Of a DNA stretch of 64,000 bases, positions 23,588-34,246 are shown one piece after another (positions within the stretch are counted from its first letter, which is position 1; every line of letters begins with the position of its first letter). The notes below the pieces were generated by a model. It was not told the DNA's origin. It did no database searches and worked only from the letters and a program-made list of their open reading frames with translations. Position numbers and translations under genes: made by a program. This DNA comes from an uncultured Christensenella sp. (lineage in GTDB: Bacteria > Bacillota > Clostridia > Christensenellales > Borkfalkiaceae), in NCBI GenBank assembly GCA_910586035.1, contig CAJUHT010000001.1, positions 30,806-94,805 on the forward strand. Direction: 5' to 3'.

Positions 23588-24844
23588 ATGGATAAGTACA
23601 TTGTCAACGGCGGAAATGCTCTTTTCGGTTCGGTGAATATTCAAACGGCTAAAAACTCGGTGTTGCCCATATTGGCGGCAAGCGTGCTGACGGACGAACG
23701 CATTGTTGTGCGCAACGTGCCCGCCATTACGGACGTAAACAATATGGTTAAAATTTTAAGCTGTCTGGGTTGCCGCGCTTCGTTTGTTAAAAACGATATC
23801 GTGATAGACGCGTCCGCTTCCGATTGTTGCGAGATACCGAGCGTGCTCGCGCGCGAGTTGCGCTCTTCGGTTTTTCTTCTCGGCTCGGTAATATCCCGCT
23901 TCCGCAAGGCAAAGATAGCGTATCCGGGCGGGTGCGACATAGGGCTAAGACCCGTAGACTTGCACCTCAACGGACTTAAACGCCTCGGAGTTAAAATTAC
24001 GGAAGCAAACGGCTATATATCCTGCGAGTGCGATAAACTAACAGGCGACGAGATTATGCTCGATTGCCCCAGCGTGGGGGCTACGGAAAATATTATGCTT
24101 GCGGCGGTAAAGGCGGAGGGGACGACAGTTATTAAGAACGCCGCGCGCGAGCCGGAAATAGAAGATTTGCAAAGATTTTTAAATTCCATAGGCGCCAAAG
24201 TGTACGGCGCTGGCAGCGGCACGGTGGTTATAGACGGCGTTGAAAAACTTGGCGGCGGCGAGTATCTGCCCATATGCGACAGGATAGAGGCGGGCACTTT
24301 TTTAATAGGCGCGGCTATGTGCGGCGGGGAAATTCAGCTGAACGGAGTCAACGCCGAATTGCTCAGTTCGCTTTTACATAAATTGCGTGAAAACGGTTGC
24401 AAAATCAGGGTGAAAGATGATAAAATAATATTGCGGTGCGAAAAGCGCCCCAACTCGGTTAAGAGTATAGAAACCCAGCCGTATCCGGGGTTTCCCACCG
24501 ATTTGCAGGCGCAGATGACGGCGCTCTGTTGCGTGTGTCGCGGCAATTCGATTGTAACCGAAAATCTGTTTGAAACGCGCTATAAATACGTGCCCGAACT
24601 TAAAAAGATGGGCGCGGACGTTACGGTAATAGACAGAAACGCGTTTGTGCACGGCGTTGAAAAACTGCGCGGCGCGGAAGTTATCGCGCACGATTTGCGC
24701 GGCGGCGCGGCGCTTGTAATTGCGGCGCTTGCGGCGGAAGGAAGAAGCGAAATATTCGATATATCCCATATCGACAGGGGGTATTCGGATTTCGAATATA
24801 AATTGAGGGCTATCGGAGGGGATATCGTCCGCGTAGCCGTTTAA
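23588..24844 (+). CDS. murA: UDP-N-acetylglucosamine 1-carboxyvinyltransferase
   Basis: First committed step of peptidoglycan synthesis: transfers enolpyruvate from PEP to UDP-GlcNAc. The 418-residue protein has the inside-out barrel pattern, the N-terminal QTAKNSVLPILAA (K22-type lysine), and the active-site loop GGCDIGLRPVDLH with catalytic C116, which also implies fosfomycin sensitivity in principle. Many Bacillota carry two murA genes; only this one is in the window. It ends 6 bases before ftsQ. Confidence 0.96.
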   Translation: MDKYIVNGGNALFGSVNIQTAKNSVLPILAASVLTDERIVVRNVPAITDVNNMVKILSCLGCRASFVKNDIVIDASASDCCEIPSVLARELRSSVFLLGSVISRFRKAKIAYPGGCDIGLRPVDLHLNGLKRLGVKITEANGYISCECDKLTGDEIMLDCPSVGATENIMLAAVKAEGTTVIKNAAREPEIEDLQRFLNSIGAKVYGAGSGTVVIDGVEKLGGGEYLPICDRIEAGTFLIGAAMCGGEIQLNGVNAELLSSLLHKLRENGCKIRVKDDKIILRCEKRPNSVKSIETQPYPGFPTDLQAQMTALCCVCRGNSIVTENLFETRYKYVPELKKMGADVTVIDRNAFVHGVEKLRGAEVIAHDLRGGAALVIAALAAEGRSEIFDISHIDRGYSDFEYKLRAIGGDIVRVAV

Positions 24845-24850
24845 AGGCAA

Positions 24851-25597
24851 ATGAAGTACATAAGAAAAGTAATGGCGGCGGGGTTGGCGATAGTCTTTCT
24901 GATTGCGGTCGTGATAGGCACGGGCGTAATTTTATCCGTGCGCAACGTAAACGTATCGTTTATAGATTACTCCGGCGCATATAAGGAAGAGTTTGAAGCC
25001 GTGCGTTCGGGGCTTAATAAATTGAAAGGCTCGGGATTGCTGTTTGTGGGAAGCGACGATATTTACGGCACGGTTACGGCGGACGAATATCTTGCCGTCG
25101 ACGGCTACGAAAAGAAATTCCCCTGCACGGTAAACGTTGTAATCAGGGAGCGAGTGGAAACCTTTGCTTTGCGTACGCTGTCGGGTTACAAAATTTACGA
25201 CGAGCGCGGCAAACTTATAAAGTCCGTGCCCGAAGCCGACGAATCGCCGAAAAACAGAATAGACGGTTGCCCCGACGTGCTTTTGCGTTGCGCGGAAACG
25301 CAGGTTGAAGGCGTTGCCACGCTGTGCGGGGAATTCGAAAGTAACTTCGGTTGTTTCCGCAGGATAGTCGAAAGCGTAACGGCGGAAAAATATCTCGAAT
25401 TGAAGGTTGCGACTTTCGTGTTGCGCAACGGTCTTAAAATTACCGTAAGCGAATGGGAAACGGATGGCGCGCAAAAGATAAAAAAGGCTTGCGAAACATA
25501 CTCTTCGCTCTCCGACGCTCAGCGCACGGGCGGCACTATAACGGTTGCCGAAAGCAAGGAAAACGGCGGCGTGGTGTCTAAATACAGCCCCTCCTGA
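24851..25597 (+). CDS. ftsQ: Cell division protein FtsQ/DivIB
   Basis: Bitopic septal protein, 248 residues: short cytoplasmic start, one membrane helix at about 8-28 (VMAAGLAIVFLIAVVIGTGVI), then an external POTRA-like domain (from about residue 32, NVNVSFIDYSG) and a beta domain. Assignment rests on topology, size and position after murA. It is the last gene before a strong terminator, so ftsA and ftsZ are transcribed separately. Confidence 0.85.
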   Translation: MKYIRKVMAAGLAIVFLIAVVIGTGVILSVRNVNVSFIDYSGAYKEEFEAVRSGLNKLKGSGLLFVGSDDIYGTVTADEYLAVDGYEKKFPCTVNVVIRERVETFALRTLSGYKIYDERGKLIKSVPEADESPKNRIDGCPDVLLRCAETQVEGVATLCGEFESNFGCFRRIVESVTAEKYLELKVATFVLRNGLKITVSEWETDGAQKIKKACETYSSLSDAQRTGGTITVAESKENGGVVSKYSPS

Positions 25598-25620
25598 ACA
25601 AATAGAATACAAGGTTTTTA

Positions 25621-25658
25621 ATGCGGTTCGTTTTTTGTTGCGAGCCGTATTTTTTTTA
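25621..25658 (+). terminator. Terminator after ftsQ
   Basis: A 10-bp stem with two G-U pairs (25621-25630 with 25641-25650) followed by eight T residues. Confidence 0.9.
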
Positions 25659-25667
25659 ACGATTTAA

Positions 25668-25696
25668 TTGACAATCGACTTACACTATTATATAAT
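25668..25696 (+). promoter_or_regulatory. Consensus promoter of ftsA-ftsZ
   Basis: TTGACA at 25668-25673, 17-bp spacer, TATAAT at 25691-25696: a perfect sigma-A promoter directly after the ftsQ terminator. Confidence 0.92.
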
Positions 25697-25744
25697 AAAA
25701 TATGGGTGGATAAAGCCCGTTTATTACGGTTGCGGAGAAAGAGA

Positions 25745-26872
25745 GTGCGTAACAAAAGCGTAGCGGTGTTGGATATACGCTCGTCCAAAATTTGCGCGGC
25801 GATAGCCGAAAGGGGCGTAAACAACACTTTTATCATCAAGAGTAAATATTCACAGCCGTACGAGGGCTATGCCGAACGCGAGATTCTTGACGTGGACGAC
25901 TTTGTCGCGGCTGTCAAAAAGGCGGTTGGCGCTATATCGTCCTCCGCGGAAACGCCCGTAAAGGAAATTTACGTCGGCGTTCCCTGCGAGTTTATAGAAA
26001 CCGTTCAAACTGATAAAGTGCTCAGCTTTCATTCCGCGCAGAGGATAAGCCGCAAGCATCTTGTAAGTATTAAAAATAATTCAGTGCCCGCCGTCGCTCC
26101 CGACGAAACGGTCATAAAGTGCGGCGCGCTTTACTACATATTGTCTGATAAACGCAGGCTTGCAAACCCTTTGGGAATGGTGAGCGACAGCCTGCGCGCA
26201 AAACTGAGTTTCTTTGTTTGCAAAAACGCGTTTACCGATACGGTAATTCGCGCCTTGCGCGGTTTTCCGTCTATTAAAGTCTTTCATTGGATACCGCAAA
26301 ACTATGCGCAGTCGCTCTATCTTTTCGAACCCGAAAACAGGGACGCGTACACCTTGCTTTTAGACCTCGGTTTTATTTCGTCCACGTTCAACGTGGTGCG
26401 CGGCGACGGTGTGGCGTTCAGCGAAGCCTTTTCGGTAGGCATAGGGCACATTGCCGTTTTGCTTATGGAGGCGCTTGATATTCCCTATACGGTTGCGGCG
26501 GAGTGGATTAAAAAGGTAAACCTCAACGCAAAGGAGGGCGGCAACGCTTCCGTGGAGGTAACCGCGGACGGCAAGCAATACGCCTATCAGGCTTCGGCTC
26601 TGCGCGAGCTTGTAAGGGAAGGGCTGGACGGGCTGTGCGGTATGCTCGAAACCTGTTTGCAGGCTTTTACGCTAAAAGATATGACGGGCGCGCCCATATA
26701 TATCACTGGCGAGGGCGTAGGTGTTATAAGGGGAACGACGGAGCATCTCTCTTCGCGGCTGGTTACTCCTATGGAAGTAATATCTCCCAAAGTGCCCTAC
26801 TATGATAAGCCGCAGTTTTCTTCACTTTTTAGTTTGCTATACGCCGCGCTCGGCGGCAATGAAGCGCAATAA
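25745..26872 (+). CDS. ftsA: Divergent FtsA-like division protein
   Basis: Placed as FtsA by position (between ftsQ and ftsZ), size (375 residues) and an actin-like layout, but clearly divergent. The first phosphate loop reads LDIRSSKICAAIAE where FtsA usually has DIGSSK; the second reads LDLGFISSTFNV where DIGGGTTD is usual; the adenosine motif ITGEGVGVIRG is recognisable. No clear C-terminal amphipathic membrane helix is seen. It may bind nucleotide poorly or act mainly as a scaffold for FtsZ (inference). Start is GTG 25745, with GGAG at 25734-25737; an upstream GTG (25706) lacks a ribosome binding site. Confidence 0.75.
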   Translation: MRNKSVAVLDIRSSKICAAIAERGVNNTFIIKSKYSQPYEGYAEREILDVDDFVAAVKKAVGAISSSAETPVKEIYVGVPCEFIETVQTDKVLSFHSAQRISRKHLVSIKNNSVPAVAPDETVIKCGALYYILSDKRRLANPLGMVSDSLRAKLSFFVCKNAFTDTVIRALRGFPSIKVFHWIPQNYAQSLYLFEPENRDAYTLLLDLGFISSTFNVVRGDGVAFSEAFSVGIGHIAVLLMEALDIPYTVAAEWIKKVNLNAKEGGNASVEVTADGKQYAYQASALRELVREGLDGLCGMLETCLQAFTLKDMTGAPIYITGEGVGVIRGTTEHLSSRLVTPMEVISPKVPYYDKPQFSSLFSLLYAALGGNEAQ

Positions 26873-26898
26873 TTTTTACGATTTCGGAGGATGAATTT

Positions 26899-28182
26899 AT
26901 GTTTAACGATTCAGCTATAAATAACAATATTTCAGGCAAGGCTAAAATAAAGGTCATTGGCGTGGGCGGCGCGGGCAACAACGCCATTAACAGAATGATA
27001 GAGGCGCGTATGAGTTGCGCCGAATACGTAGTTATCAATACCGATTCGCAGATTCTTGCGCTTTCCCCCTGTGAAAATAAAATACAGATTGGCACGCAGT
27101 TGACCAAAGGGCTCGGCGCGGGCGCTGACCCCGACGTCGGCAGAGCGGCGGCGGAGGAGAGCAAGGATATCCTTACCGAAATTATCAAGGGCACCGACCT
27201 CTTGTTTATTACCGCGGGTATGGGCGGCGGCACGGGTACGGGCGCGGCTCCCGTAATCGCAAAGATTGCGCGCGATTTAAAAATTCTTACGGTTGCGGTG
27301 GTAACCGAGCCGTTTGCGTTCGAAGGCAAAAAGAGAATGGAAAACACCGTGAAAGGGTTGGACAATCTCAAAAAATACGTAGATACGCTCATTGTTATTC
27401 CCAACGATAAAATCAGGACGGTTGTCGACAAGAATACGACTATGGTCGAAGCGTTGCGCGTTGCCGACGAAATTTTGAAGCAGGGCATAAAGGGGCTTGC
27501 CGAGCTTATAGTCAACCCCGCGTTGATTAACCTTGACTTTGCCGACGTTAAAACAATATTGAAGGACAGGGGTATCGCGCATCTCGGCGTTGGCGTTGCC
27601 AAGGGCGATAACAGGATAATCGAAGCGGTAAGGGTAGCCGTGAATTGTCCTCTTTTGGAAACTACAATCGAGGGTGCGCAGGGCGTTATTCTCAACGTCG
27701 TCGGCGGCAACGATTTGACTTTTGCCGAGGTTGCCGACGCGGCGGAACTTGTAAGAAGCGTAGTGGACGCTTCGGCGAACATTATTTTCGGCGCGAGGAT
27801 AGACCCCAACGTACAGGACGAAGTTGAAATAACCGTAATCGCCACGGGTTTCCCCGGATATGAAAATACCCAAAACGAGGAACAGCAACGCGCTTATACG
27901 AGCGGGCAGTTGTATACGCAACAGACTTACAGCCAGAATAGAATGTCGGTGAACGAGCCGTACTATCCCCAGCAGAGGATGGCGCCCCAGCCTCCCGTAC
28001 AGCCGCCTGTAAGAAACGTTCAGCCTGTACAGCCTCAGCCTCCCGTACAGCAGTACGTTCAGCCCGAACAGCCCGTTGTAAGACCCGCCGTGCAAGAGCC
28101 TCAGGTGGAGCGTCCTTCGGACAAGACCGTGCCTAAATTCGCACAGCTGTTGCACCGCTTCAACAGACGCAACGACGAATAA
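26899..28182 (+). CDS. ftsZ: Cell division GTPase FtsZ
   Basis: Tubulin-like GTPase that forms the Z-ring. The GTPase core has GVGGAGNNAINRM near residue 20, the tubulin signature GGGTGTG at about 109-115, and NLDFADV near the T7 loop. After about residue 320 comes a Gln/Pro-rich linker (PYYPQQRMAPQPPVQPP type) and the tail KFAQLLHRFNRRNDE, which differs from the usual DIPTFLR-type C-terminal peptide. The 427 residues are within the normal range. It follows GGAGG by a normal distance and forms a two-gene unit with ftsA. Confidence 0.98.
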   Translation: MFNDSAINNNISGKAKIKVIGVGGAGNNAINRMIEARMSCAEYVVINTDSQILALSPCENKIQIGTQLTKGLGAGADPDVGRAAAEESKDILTEIIKGTDLLFITAGMGGGTGTGAAPVIAKIARDLKILTVAVVTEPFAFEGKKRMENTVKGLDNLKKYVDTLIVIPNDKIRTVVDKNTTMVEALRVADEILKQGIKGLAELIVNPALINLDFADVKTILKDRGIAHLGVGVAKGDNRIIEAVRVAVNCPLLETTIEGAQGVILNVVGGNDLTFAEVADAAELVRSVVDASANIIFGARIDPNVQDEVEITVIATGFPGYENTQNEEQQRAYTSGQLYTQQTYSQNRMSVNEPYYPQQRMAPQPPVQPPVRNVQPVQPQPPVQQYVQPEQPVVRPAVQEPQVERPSDKTVPKFAQLLHRFNRRNDE

Positions 28183-28248
28183 ATAACGACGAGTAAATAA
28201 AGAAGTGTTCCGCCGCGCTTGGTATAGAGTGCGGCGGTTTAAATTTAT

Positions 28249-28271
28249 CGCGCCTTTCGAGGCGCGTTTTT
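28249..28271 (+). terminator. Terminator after ftsZ
   Basis: CGCGCCT (28249-28255) and AGGCGCG (28260-28266) with a TTCG tetraloop, then TTTTT. A second G/C hairpin, CCGCCGC/GCGGCGG, lies just upstream (28210-28237). Confidence 0.9.
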
Positions 28272-28333
28272 CATTTTTCGCCAATAATTTTAAAAAACGT
28301 GATATTTAACGTGCGCGGATAATAATATTTATT

Positions 28334-29653
28334 ATGGCAGAAAATATTTTGACGGAATTTGACGGTTTTTTCTTTTTGGGACTCGGCGGCGTAAGTATGA
28401 GCGCGCTTGCAGAAATTCTGTATAAATCGGGGAAAAAGGTAGGCGGATACGACAGGGAGGAAAGCGAATACACGGCGCAATTGGCGGGTGCGGGCATACC
28501 CGTTTGGTATGGTTTGGACTGTCGGATAGACGACTACGAGGTTATTGTTTATACCGACGCGCTACAAGAGAACAACCCGTTGATTATGCGCGCGCGCAGG
28601 TTAAATAAAACTCTTATATCCCGCGGCAAGCTTTTATACGAGATAAGCCGTACGTTTAAAAAGACTGTCGCCGTTGCCGGTTGCCACGGCAAAACTACCT
28701 GTACGGCGATGCTTGCGCACATATTTGACGCGGCAGGGGCGGCGTTTTCAGCACATATAGGCGGTAACGACGGCAAATTTAACAACGCATATCTTAACGG
28801 ATATGATTATTTTGTAACCGAAGCTTGCGAATACAAGAAAAATTTTTTATATTTAAAGCCTGACGTTGCCGTAATTCTAAACAGCGACGCCGACCATCTG
28901 GACTGTTACGGCACGGTTAAAAATTTAAAAAAAGCGTACTTGCAGTTTGCTGAAAGCGCGGAAAGCACGGTAAAACTTTACGGCGACTTGCCGGAGTTCG
29001 GGGGCGTAACTTTCGGGTTTGACGACAGGGCTGACTATTACGCCAAGCGCATAAGAAGCGCAAACGGCAAATTTTCGTTCGACGCGTACGAAGGAACAAA
29101 CTTACTCGGCGGAATTGCGCTGTCCTCTTACGGCAAGCACAACGTTTTAAACGCGCTTGCCGCCACTGCGGCGGCGCGGCGGTGCGGAATAGAGTTCCGT
29201 CATATTGCCGAGGGGCTTAAAAGCTTTAAAGGGGTAAAACGCCGCTTCGAAGAAATAGGAAGTTATAACGGCGCTGTTTGCATAGCCGATTACGCCCATC
29301 ACCCCAATGAAATTAAGGCGGCGGTTAAAACCGCGCGCCTCATTACCGAGGGCGAGCTGTTCGTCGTATTTCAGCCACATACTTACAGCCGCACAAAAAC
29401 GCTGTTCAAGCAGTTTGTTCTTGTGCTTTCGTCAATAAAAAAGTTGATGATTTTTAAAACTTTTGCCGCAAGGGAGTACTACGACGACGCGGGCAGCGCG
29501 CTCACCCTTTCAGGCGCGGTAAAACGTTCGCTGTACGGCGGTTGCGAAACTGATATAGAAAATTTTTTAAAGGCGGCAACGCGCGGCGACACGGTTTTAT
29601 TTCTCGGAGCGGGCGATATTTACGATATAGCGAGGGGAATAGTACTGGAATAA
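28334..29653 (+). CDS. murC: UDP-N-acetylmuramate:L-alanine ligase
   Basis: First Mur ligase, adds L-alanine to UDP-MurNAc. N-terminal GLGGVSMSALAEIL, ATP loop AGCHGKTTCTA near residue 115 (the family usually has GTHGKTTT; the Cys for Thr is tolerated), TEACEYKKNFL near residue 160, ADYAHHPNEI near residue 316 and FQPHTYSRTKTL near residue 347. The 439 residues are normal. It is separated from ftsZ by a terminator and has no strong Shine-Dalgarno. Confidence 0.95.
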   Translation: MAENILTEFDGFFFLGLGGVSMSALAEILYKSGKKVGGYDREESEYTAQLAGAGIPVWYGLDCRIDDYEVIVYTDALQENNPLIMRARRLNKTLISRGKLLYEISRTFKKTVAVAGCHGKTTCTAMLAHIFDAAGAAFSAHIGGNDGKFNNAYLNGYDYFVTEACEYKKNFLYLKPDVAVILNSDADHLDCYGTVKNLKKAYLQFAESAESTVKLYGDLPEFGGVTFGFDDRADYYAKRIRSANGKFSFDAYEGTNLLGGIALSSYGKHNVLNALAATAAARRCGIEFRHIAEGLKSFKGVKRRFEEIGSYNGAVCIADYAHHPNEIKAAVKTARLITEGELFVVFQPHTYSRTKTLFKQFVLVLSSIKKLMIFKTFAAREYYDDAGSALTLSGAVKRSLYGGCETDIENFLKAATRGDTVLFLGAGDIYDIARGIVLE

Positions 29654-29783
29654 TAAGGGGTAAAAGCTGTTAGTGGCTATACATTTTTATGCGTGTTACA
29701 TTGCGGTTTTTGGCTGAATATACATAAAATTATAAAAATATGCAAATTTTCTGAAAAAATATTCAAATAGAATAACAGAACGC

Positions 29784-30876
<1,093 letters not shown>

Positions 30877-30901
30877 TTTTACCGCTTAAAAAGTTAATAC
30901 G

Positions 30902-30930
30902 GCGGCTGCATTTTGCGGCCGCTATTTTTA
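30902..30930 (+). terminator. Terminator after ilvC
   Basis: GCGGCTGC (30902-30909) pairs with GCGGCCGC (30915-30922, one G-U pair), followed by a T-rich tail. Confidence 0.8.
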
Positions 30931-30949
30931 TATTTTTCGGTGCATTTTG

Positions 30950-30978
30950 TTGTCTTTTTGCATAGCAAATGATATAAT
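30950..30978 (+). promoter_or_regulatory. Promoter of the ftsK-nadE operon
   Basis: TTGTCT at 30950-30955, 17-bp spacer, TATAAT at 30973-30978. Confidence 0.7.
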
Positions 30979-31015
30979 ATAAGTTGTTAGATAACGCATA
31001 ATCGGAGATTAAGCC

Positions 31016-34000
31016 GTGGATAAAAAGAAAAATAACGACAAACGCTCATATATTCTTACAAAGGAAACTCTCGGAATGACGATTTTGTTGTTCTGTCTTC
31101 TCGTTACGGTAATGTTGCTTACCAACGATTTGATATTTATGAGTTTCGGTGCCGCCGTATGTACGCTAATGTACGGCACTTTCGGTTACGCTTCTTATTT
31201 TATCGTCGCGTTGCTCGCTTATCTCGGGGAATGGCTTGTATTCGAAAAGAAAATAAAACTCAATCCCCGTTGCGTATTGCTTGTCGTTGCAACGCTCGTA
31301 ATGCTGTTTATGCTCTTTCATTCCGTAACTACCGCAAAGTATTCTATGAGCGGTTACGGCAAATATCTCTCCCAATGCTACAATAACGCTTCAAAGGGCT
31401 ACGCGGGCTATTCTTTCGGCGGCGTTTTAAGCGGTCTTTTGGTTTATCCCATTGCCAAGGGCACCACGTTTATCGGCGCTTACGTTATATTTTCCCTTCT
31501 CACAGTAGCGTTCGGAGTACTGTCGTTCTTTGTTATAAAGGGCGTAGTTTTGGGCAAAGTTGTTGCCCGCGCCCACGCGGGTAAAGCAAAAGCGGAAGAA
31601 GAGGAAGCTCAGCCCCAAACCGAAGAGTACGTTTCAAAGCCCGACAACCTTTATACGGTAAACGAAAACCACGAAATAGTAACCAACGTAAAGCAGGCGG
31701 AAGCGCCCAAAAAGTCGCATAGACGGCAGACTGTCGAAGCGCACGCCGCAGACGGTCAGGAAAAGAAAAATTCCGATAAATTTTCTCCTGAAAATCTCGG
31801 CAGGCGCATACTCTTCGAAAACGGCGAGTTTGCGGCGGAAAGTTACCGCAGAAATATGATTTACAACGAGGATTCGTATTTCAATCATCCCGTGCAAAAC
31901 GACGACGATTATCTGCGCAGTTTTTCAAGCAACCCCTCGGCGCCCGTATCGCGTAATTCCACGCCGCCCGCCGACACGACTTACACTTCCGATTTTGCCG
32001 CGCAGGCGGAAGAGTTTGGCGGCGGCAACGCCACGCCTTCGTACGTTTACGGCGACGAACCCGTAGAAAGCCTTGGCAGTCAGCCGCTTTATCAGGAAAA
32101 AGAGAACGAAGATTATAGCACGTATACCGTCGACAGCAAATCTTCCGTTCCTTTCGACGAGGAAATTGCCCCCGTCCGTCAGGAACACAACGAACCTTCT
32201 AATGCCGCTCAATCGCCCGTTATTCCGCCGGTCGCTTCCGACCCTTACGGTTTGCGGGACGATTTTGAAGATTCAAGTAGCGATAGGGAAGAGGATAGCG
32301 TACGACCCGCGCCGTTCGCCGAAGAAATAAAGCCTGAACAAATAGCGCGTGCAGAAGAACCTCCCAAGCCCGCAATGCAGCCTGAAAAACCCGAGGAAAA
32401 GCCGCAGGGCAGGTCTAACAGTCTGTTCGATTTATTCAGTTCTTCCAATCCGAGGTTAGGCGGCGAGAGGAGAATAGAGCCCGACGTTTCCGCATTGCAG
32501 ACGCCGAGGCGCGAGAGAAGCAGGGAAAATTTGTTTGACGACGACGGCGAAGGCAATTTGTTCGCCGACCAAACTCCGCTTGTTTCCCGCAATCAAGGGT
32601 TGAACGGCGGCAGACAGCCGCTTGAAAATAAGAGGGAAGAAAAGATTGTTCCCGAGGACGTAACGCCCGTACCTGCACGCAGGACTGAACCAACGCCCGC
32701 GGCAAGGCAACCGAAAGCGGAAGAGGTTAAACCTCAACCCGTTGCCGAGGAAAAGCCCAAGCACGTGTGGAAAAAGTACGTTCGTCCTTCGCTCGACATT
32801 TTGGACGACTATCCCGAAAATACCAACGTGAACCCCGCGGAAATAGAGGAGAGCAAGCAAATTATTTGTGAAACGCTTGCCGATTACCGCATTGAAAGCA
32901 GAATATCAAACGTTGTGGTAGGTCCCGCTATTACCCGCTACGACGTTATAATAGAGGATAGAACAAACATTAAAAACGCCCTTAAATACAGGGAAGCGAT
33001 TGCTATGGCGCTTATGAAGGAAAACGTAAACGCCTACCTTAACTACTCTAAGGGCGCAATTTCAATAGAAGTGCCCAACTCCTCGCGTTGCGTAGTCGGG
33101 CTTAAAAGTATGCTTGCAAGCAGTCAGTTTTTAAACGCCAAACCAAACAGCCTTACTTTCGCACTCGGCAAAAACGTTGAGGGGCAAGTGGTCTGTCCCG
33201 ATATAACCAAGATGCCCCATCTGCTTGTCGCGGGTACAACCGGCAGCGGTAAAAGTATCTGTTTAAGCACTCTTATCGTAAGTCTTTTGTACAAATACGG
33301 TCCCGAAGATTTGCGTTTTATACTCGTAGACCCCAAACAGGTTGAGTTTATCTCCTACGATAAATTGCCGCACCTTATGATAAACGAAATTATCTACGAC
33401 GTGGATAAGGCAATAAAGGCGCTCAATTGGGCGATAAAGGAGATGGAACGCCGCTATCAGCTTTTCAAGGAGATGACGGAAAAGGGCGTTGCAACCAAAA
33501 ATTTAACCGAATACAATTCGCATTTGCCCGAGGGCGAAGAAAAACTGCCCAAGATTGTAATTATTCTCGACGAGTTCGGCGACCTTATGTTGCAGGCTAA
33601 AAAGGACATCGAAACGAGAATTATAAGGCTTGTACAAAAGGCTCGCGCCTGCGGCATACACCTTATTTTGGCTACCCAGCGCCCCTCGGTCGACTGTATT
33701 ACGGGCTTAATCAAGTCAAACCTGCCCACGAGAATAGGCTTTAAGGTAAACTCTTTCGACGACGCCCGCTGTATCTTCGATATAGGTGGCGCGGAAAAAC
33801 TGCTGGGTAAAGGCGATTTATATTTCCGTTCTGCGGAAAATCCCGACCTTGCAAGAATTCAGGGGTGCTTTATCGATACTCACGAGGTGCAGAAGGTTAC
33901 CGACTTTGTAAAACAGCACAACGAAACGTTCTTTGACCAGAGCGTAAGCGACTTTATCAACACGGTGGAGGAGGAAGTTTCCGACGCGCCCGCAGATGAT

Positions 34001-34246
34001 GTCGGCGGCGACGCTTCCAAGGTAGACGACACCTTTATAAAGGCGCTAAAATTCTGCGTTACAAGTAATCAGGCTTCGGTTTCTATGATTCAGCGCCGTT
34101 TCCCCATTGGCTATATGAAGGCGTGCAAGATAATCGACTGGATGGAAAATATGAATTACATTACCCAGTCCGAAGGCTCCAAGCCGAGGAAAGTTTTGCT
34201 TTCGCGCGAGGAGTTTACGCAGAGATACGGAGACGTTGATGATTGA
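31016..34246 (+). CDS. ftsK: FtsK/SpoIIIE DNA translocase
   Basis: Membrane-anchored hexameric DNA pump that clears chromosomes from the septum. Residues 1-185 hold four membrane helices; about 190-590 is a long charged Glu/Pro/Ala-rich linker; the RecA-like motor follows (alpha/beta from about 600) with Walker A GTTGSGKS near residue 742, LVDPKQVEFISYD and Walker B ILDEFGDLM. The C-terminal gamma winged helix (VSMIQRRFPIGYMKACKIIDWME) reads polar KOPS/SRS sites. Length 1076, longer than usual because of the linker. Start is GTG 31016 after CGGAGA. It overlaps rimO. Confidence 0.96.
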   Translation: MDKKKNNDKRSYILTKETLGMTILLFCLLVTVMLLTNDLIFMSFGAAVCTLMYGTFGYASYFIVALLAYLGEWLVFEKKIKLNPRCVLLVVATLVMLFMLFHSVTTAKYSMSGYGKYLSQCYNNASKGYAGYSFGGVLSGLLVYPIAKGTTFIGAYVIFSLLTVAFGVLSFFVIKGVVLGKVVARAHAGKAKAEEEEAQPQTEEYVSKPDNLYTVNENHEIVTNVKQAEAPKKSHRRQTVEAHAADGQEKKNSDKFSPENLGRRILFENGEFAAESYRRNMIYNEDSYFNHPVQNDDDYLRSFSSNPSAPVSRNSTPPADTTYTSDFAAQAEEFGGGNATPSYVYGDEPVESLGSQPLYQEKENEDYSTYTVDSKSSVPFDEEIAPVRQEHNEPSNAAQSPVIPPVASDPYGLRDDFEDSSSDREEDSVRPAPFAEEIKPEQIARAEEPPKPAMQPEKPEEKPQGRSNSLFDLFSSSNPRLGGERRIEPDVSALQTPRRERSRENLFDDDGEGNLFADQTPLVSRNQGLNGGRQPLENKREEKIVPEDVTPVPARRTEPTPAARQPKAEEVKPQPVAEEKPKHVWKKYVRPSLDILDDYPENTNVNPAEIEESKQIICETLADYRIESRISNVVVGPAITRYDVIIEDRTNIKNALKYREAIAMALMKENVNAYLNYSKGAISIEVPNSSRCVVGLKSMLASSQFLNAKPNSLTFALGKNVEGQVVCPDITKMPHLLVAGTTGSGKSICLSTLIVSLLYKYGPEDLRFILVDPKQVEFISYDKLPHLMINEIIYDVDKAIKALNWAIKEMERRYQLFKEMTEKGVATKNLTEYNSHLPEGEEKLPKIVIILDEFGDLMLQAKKDIETRIIRLVQKARACGIHLILATQRPSVDCITGLIKSNLPTRIGFKVNSFDDARCIFDIGGAEKLLGKGDLYFRSAENPDLARIQGCFIDTHEVQKVTDFVKQHNETFFDQSVSDFINTVEEEVSDAPADDVGGDASKVDDTFIKALKFCVTSNQASVSMIQRRFPIGYMKACKIIDWMENMNYITQSEGSKPRKVLLSREEFTQRYGDVDD

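Noticed and set aside
26829..27845. Long open frame (338 codons) opposite ftsZ
   Set aside because: FtsZ on the other strand is certain; the antisense product is a Ser/Ala/Pro-rich artefact of codon bias.
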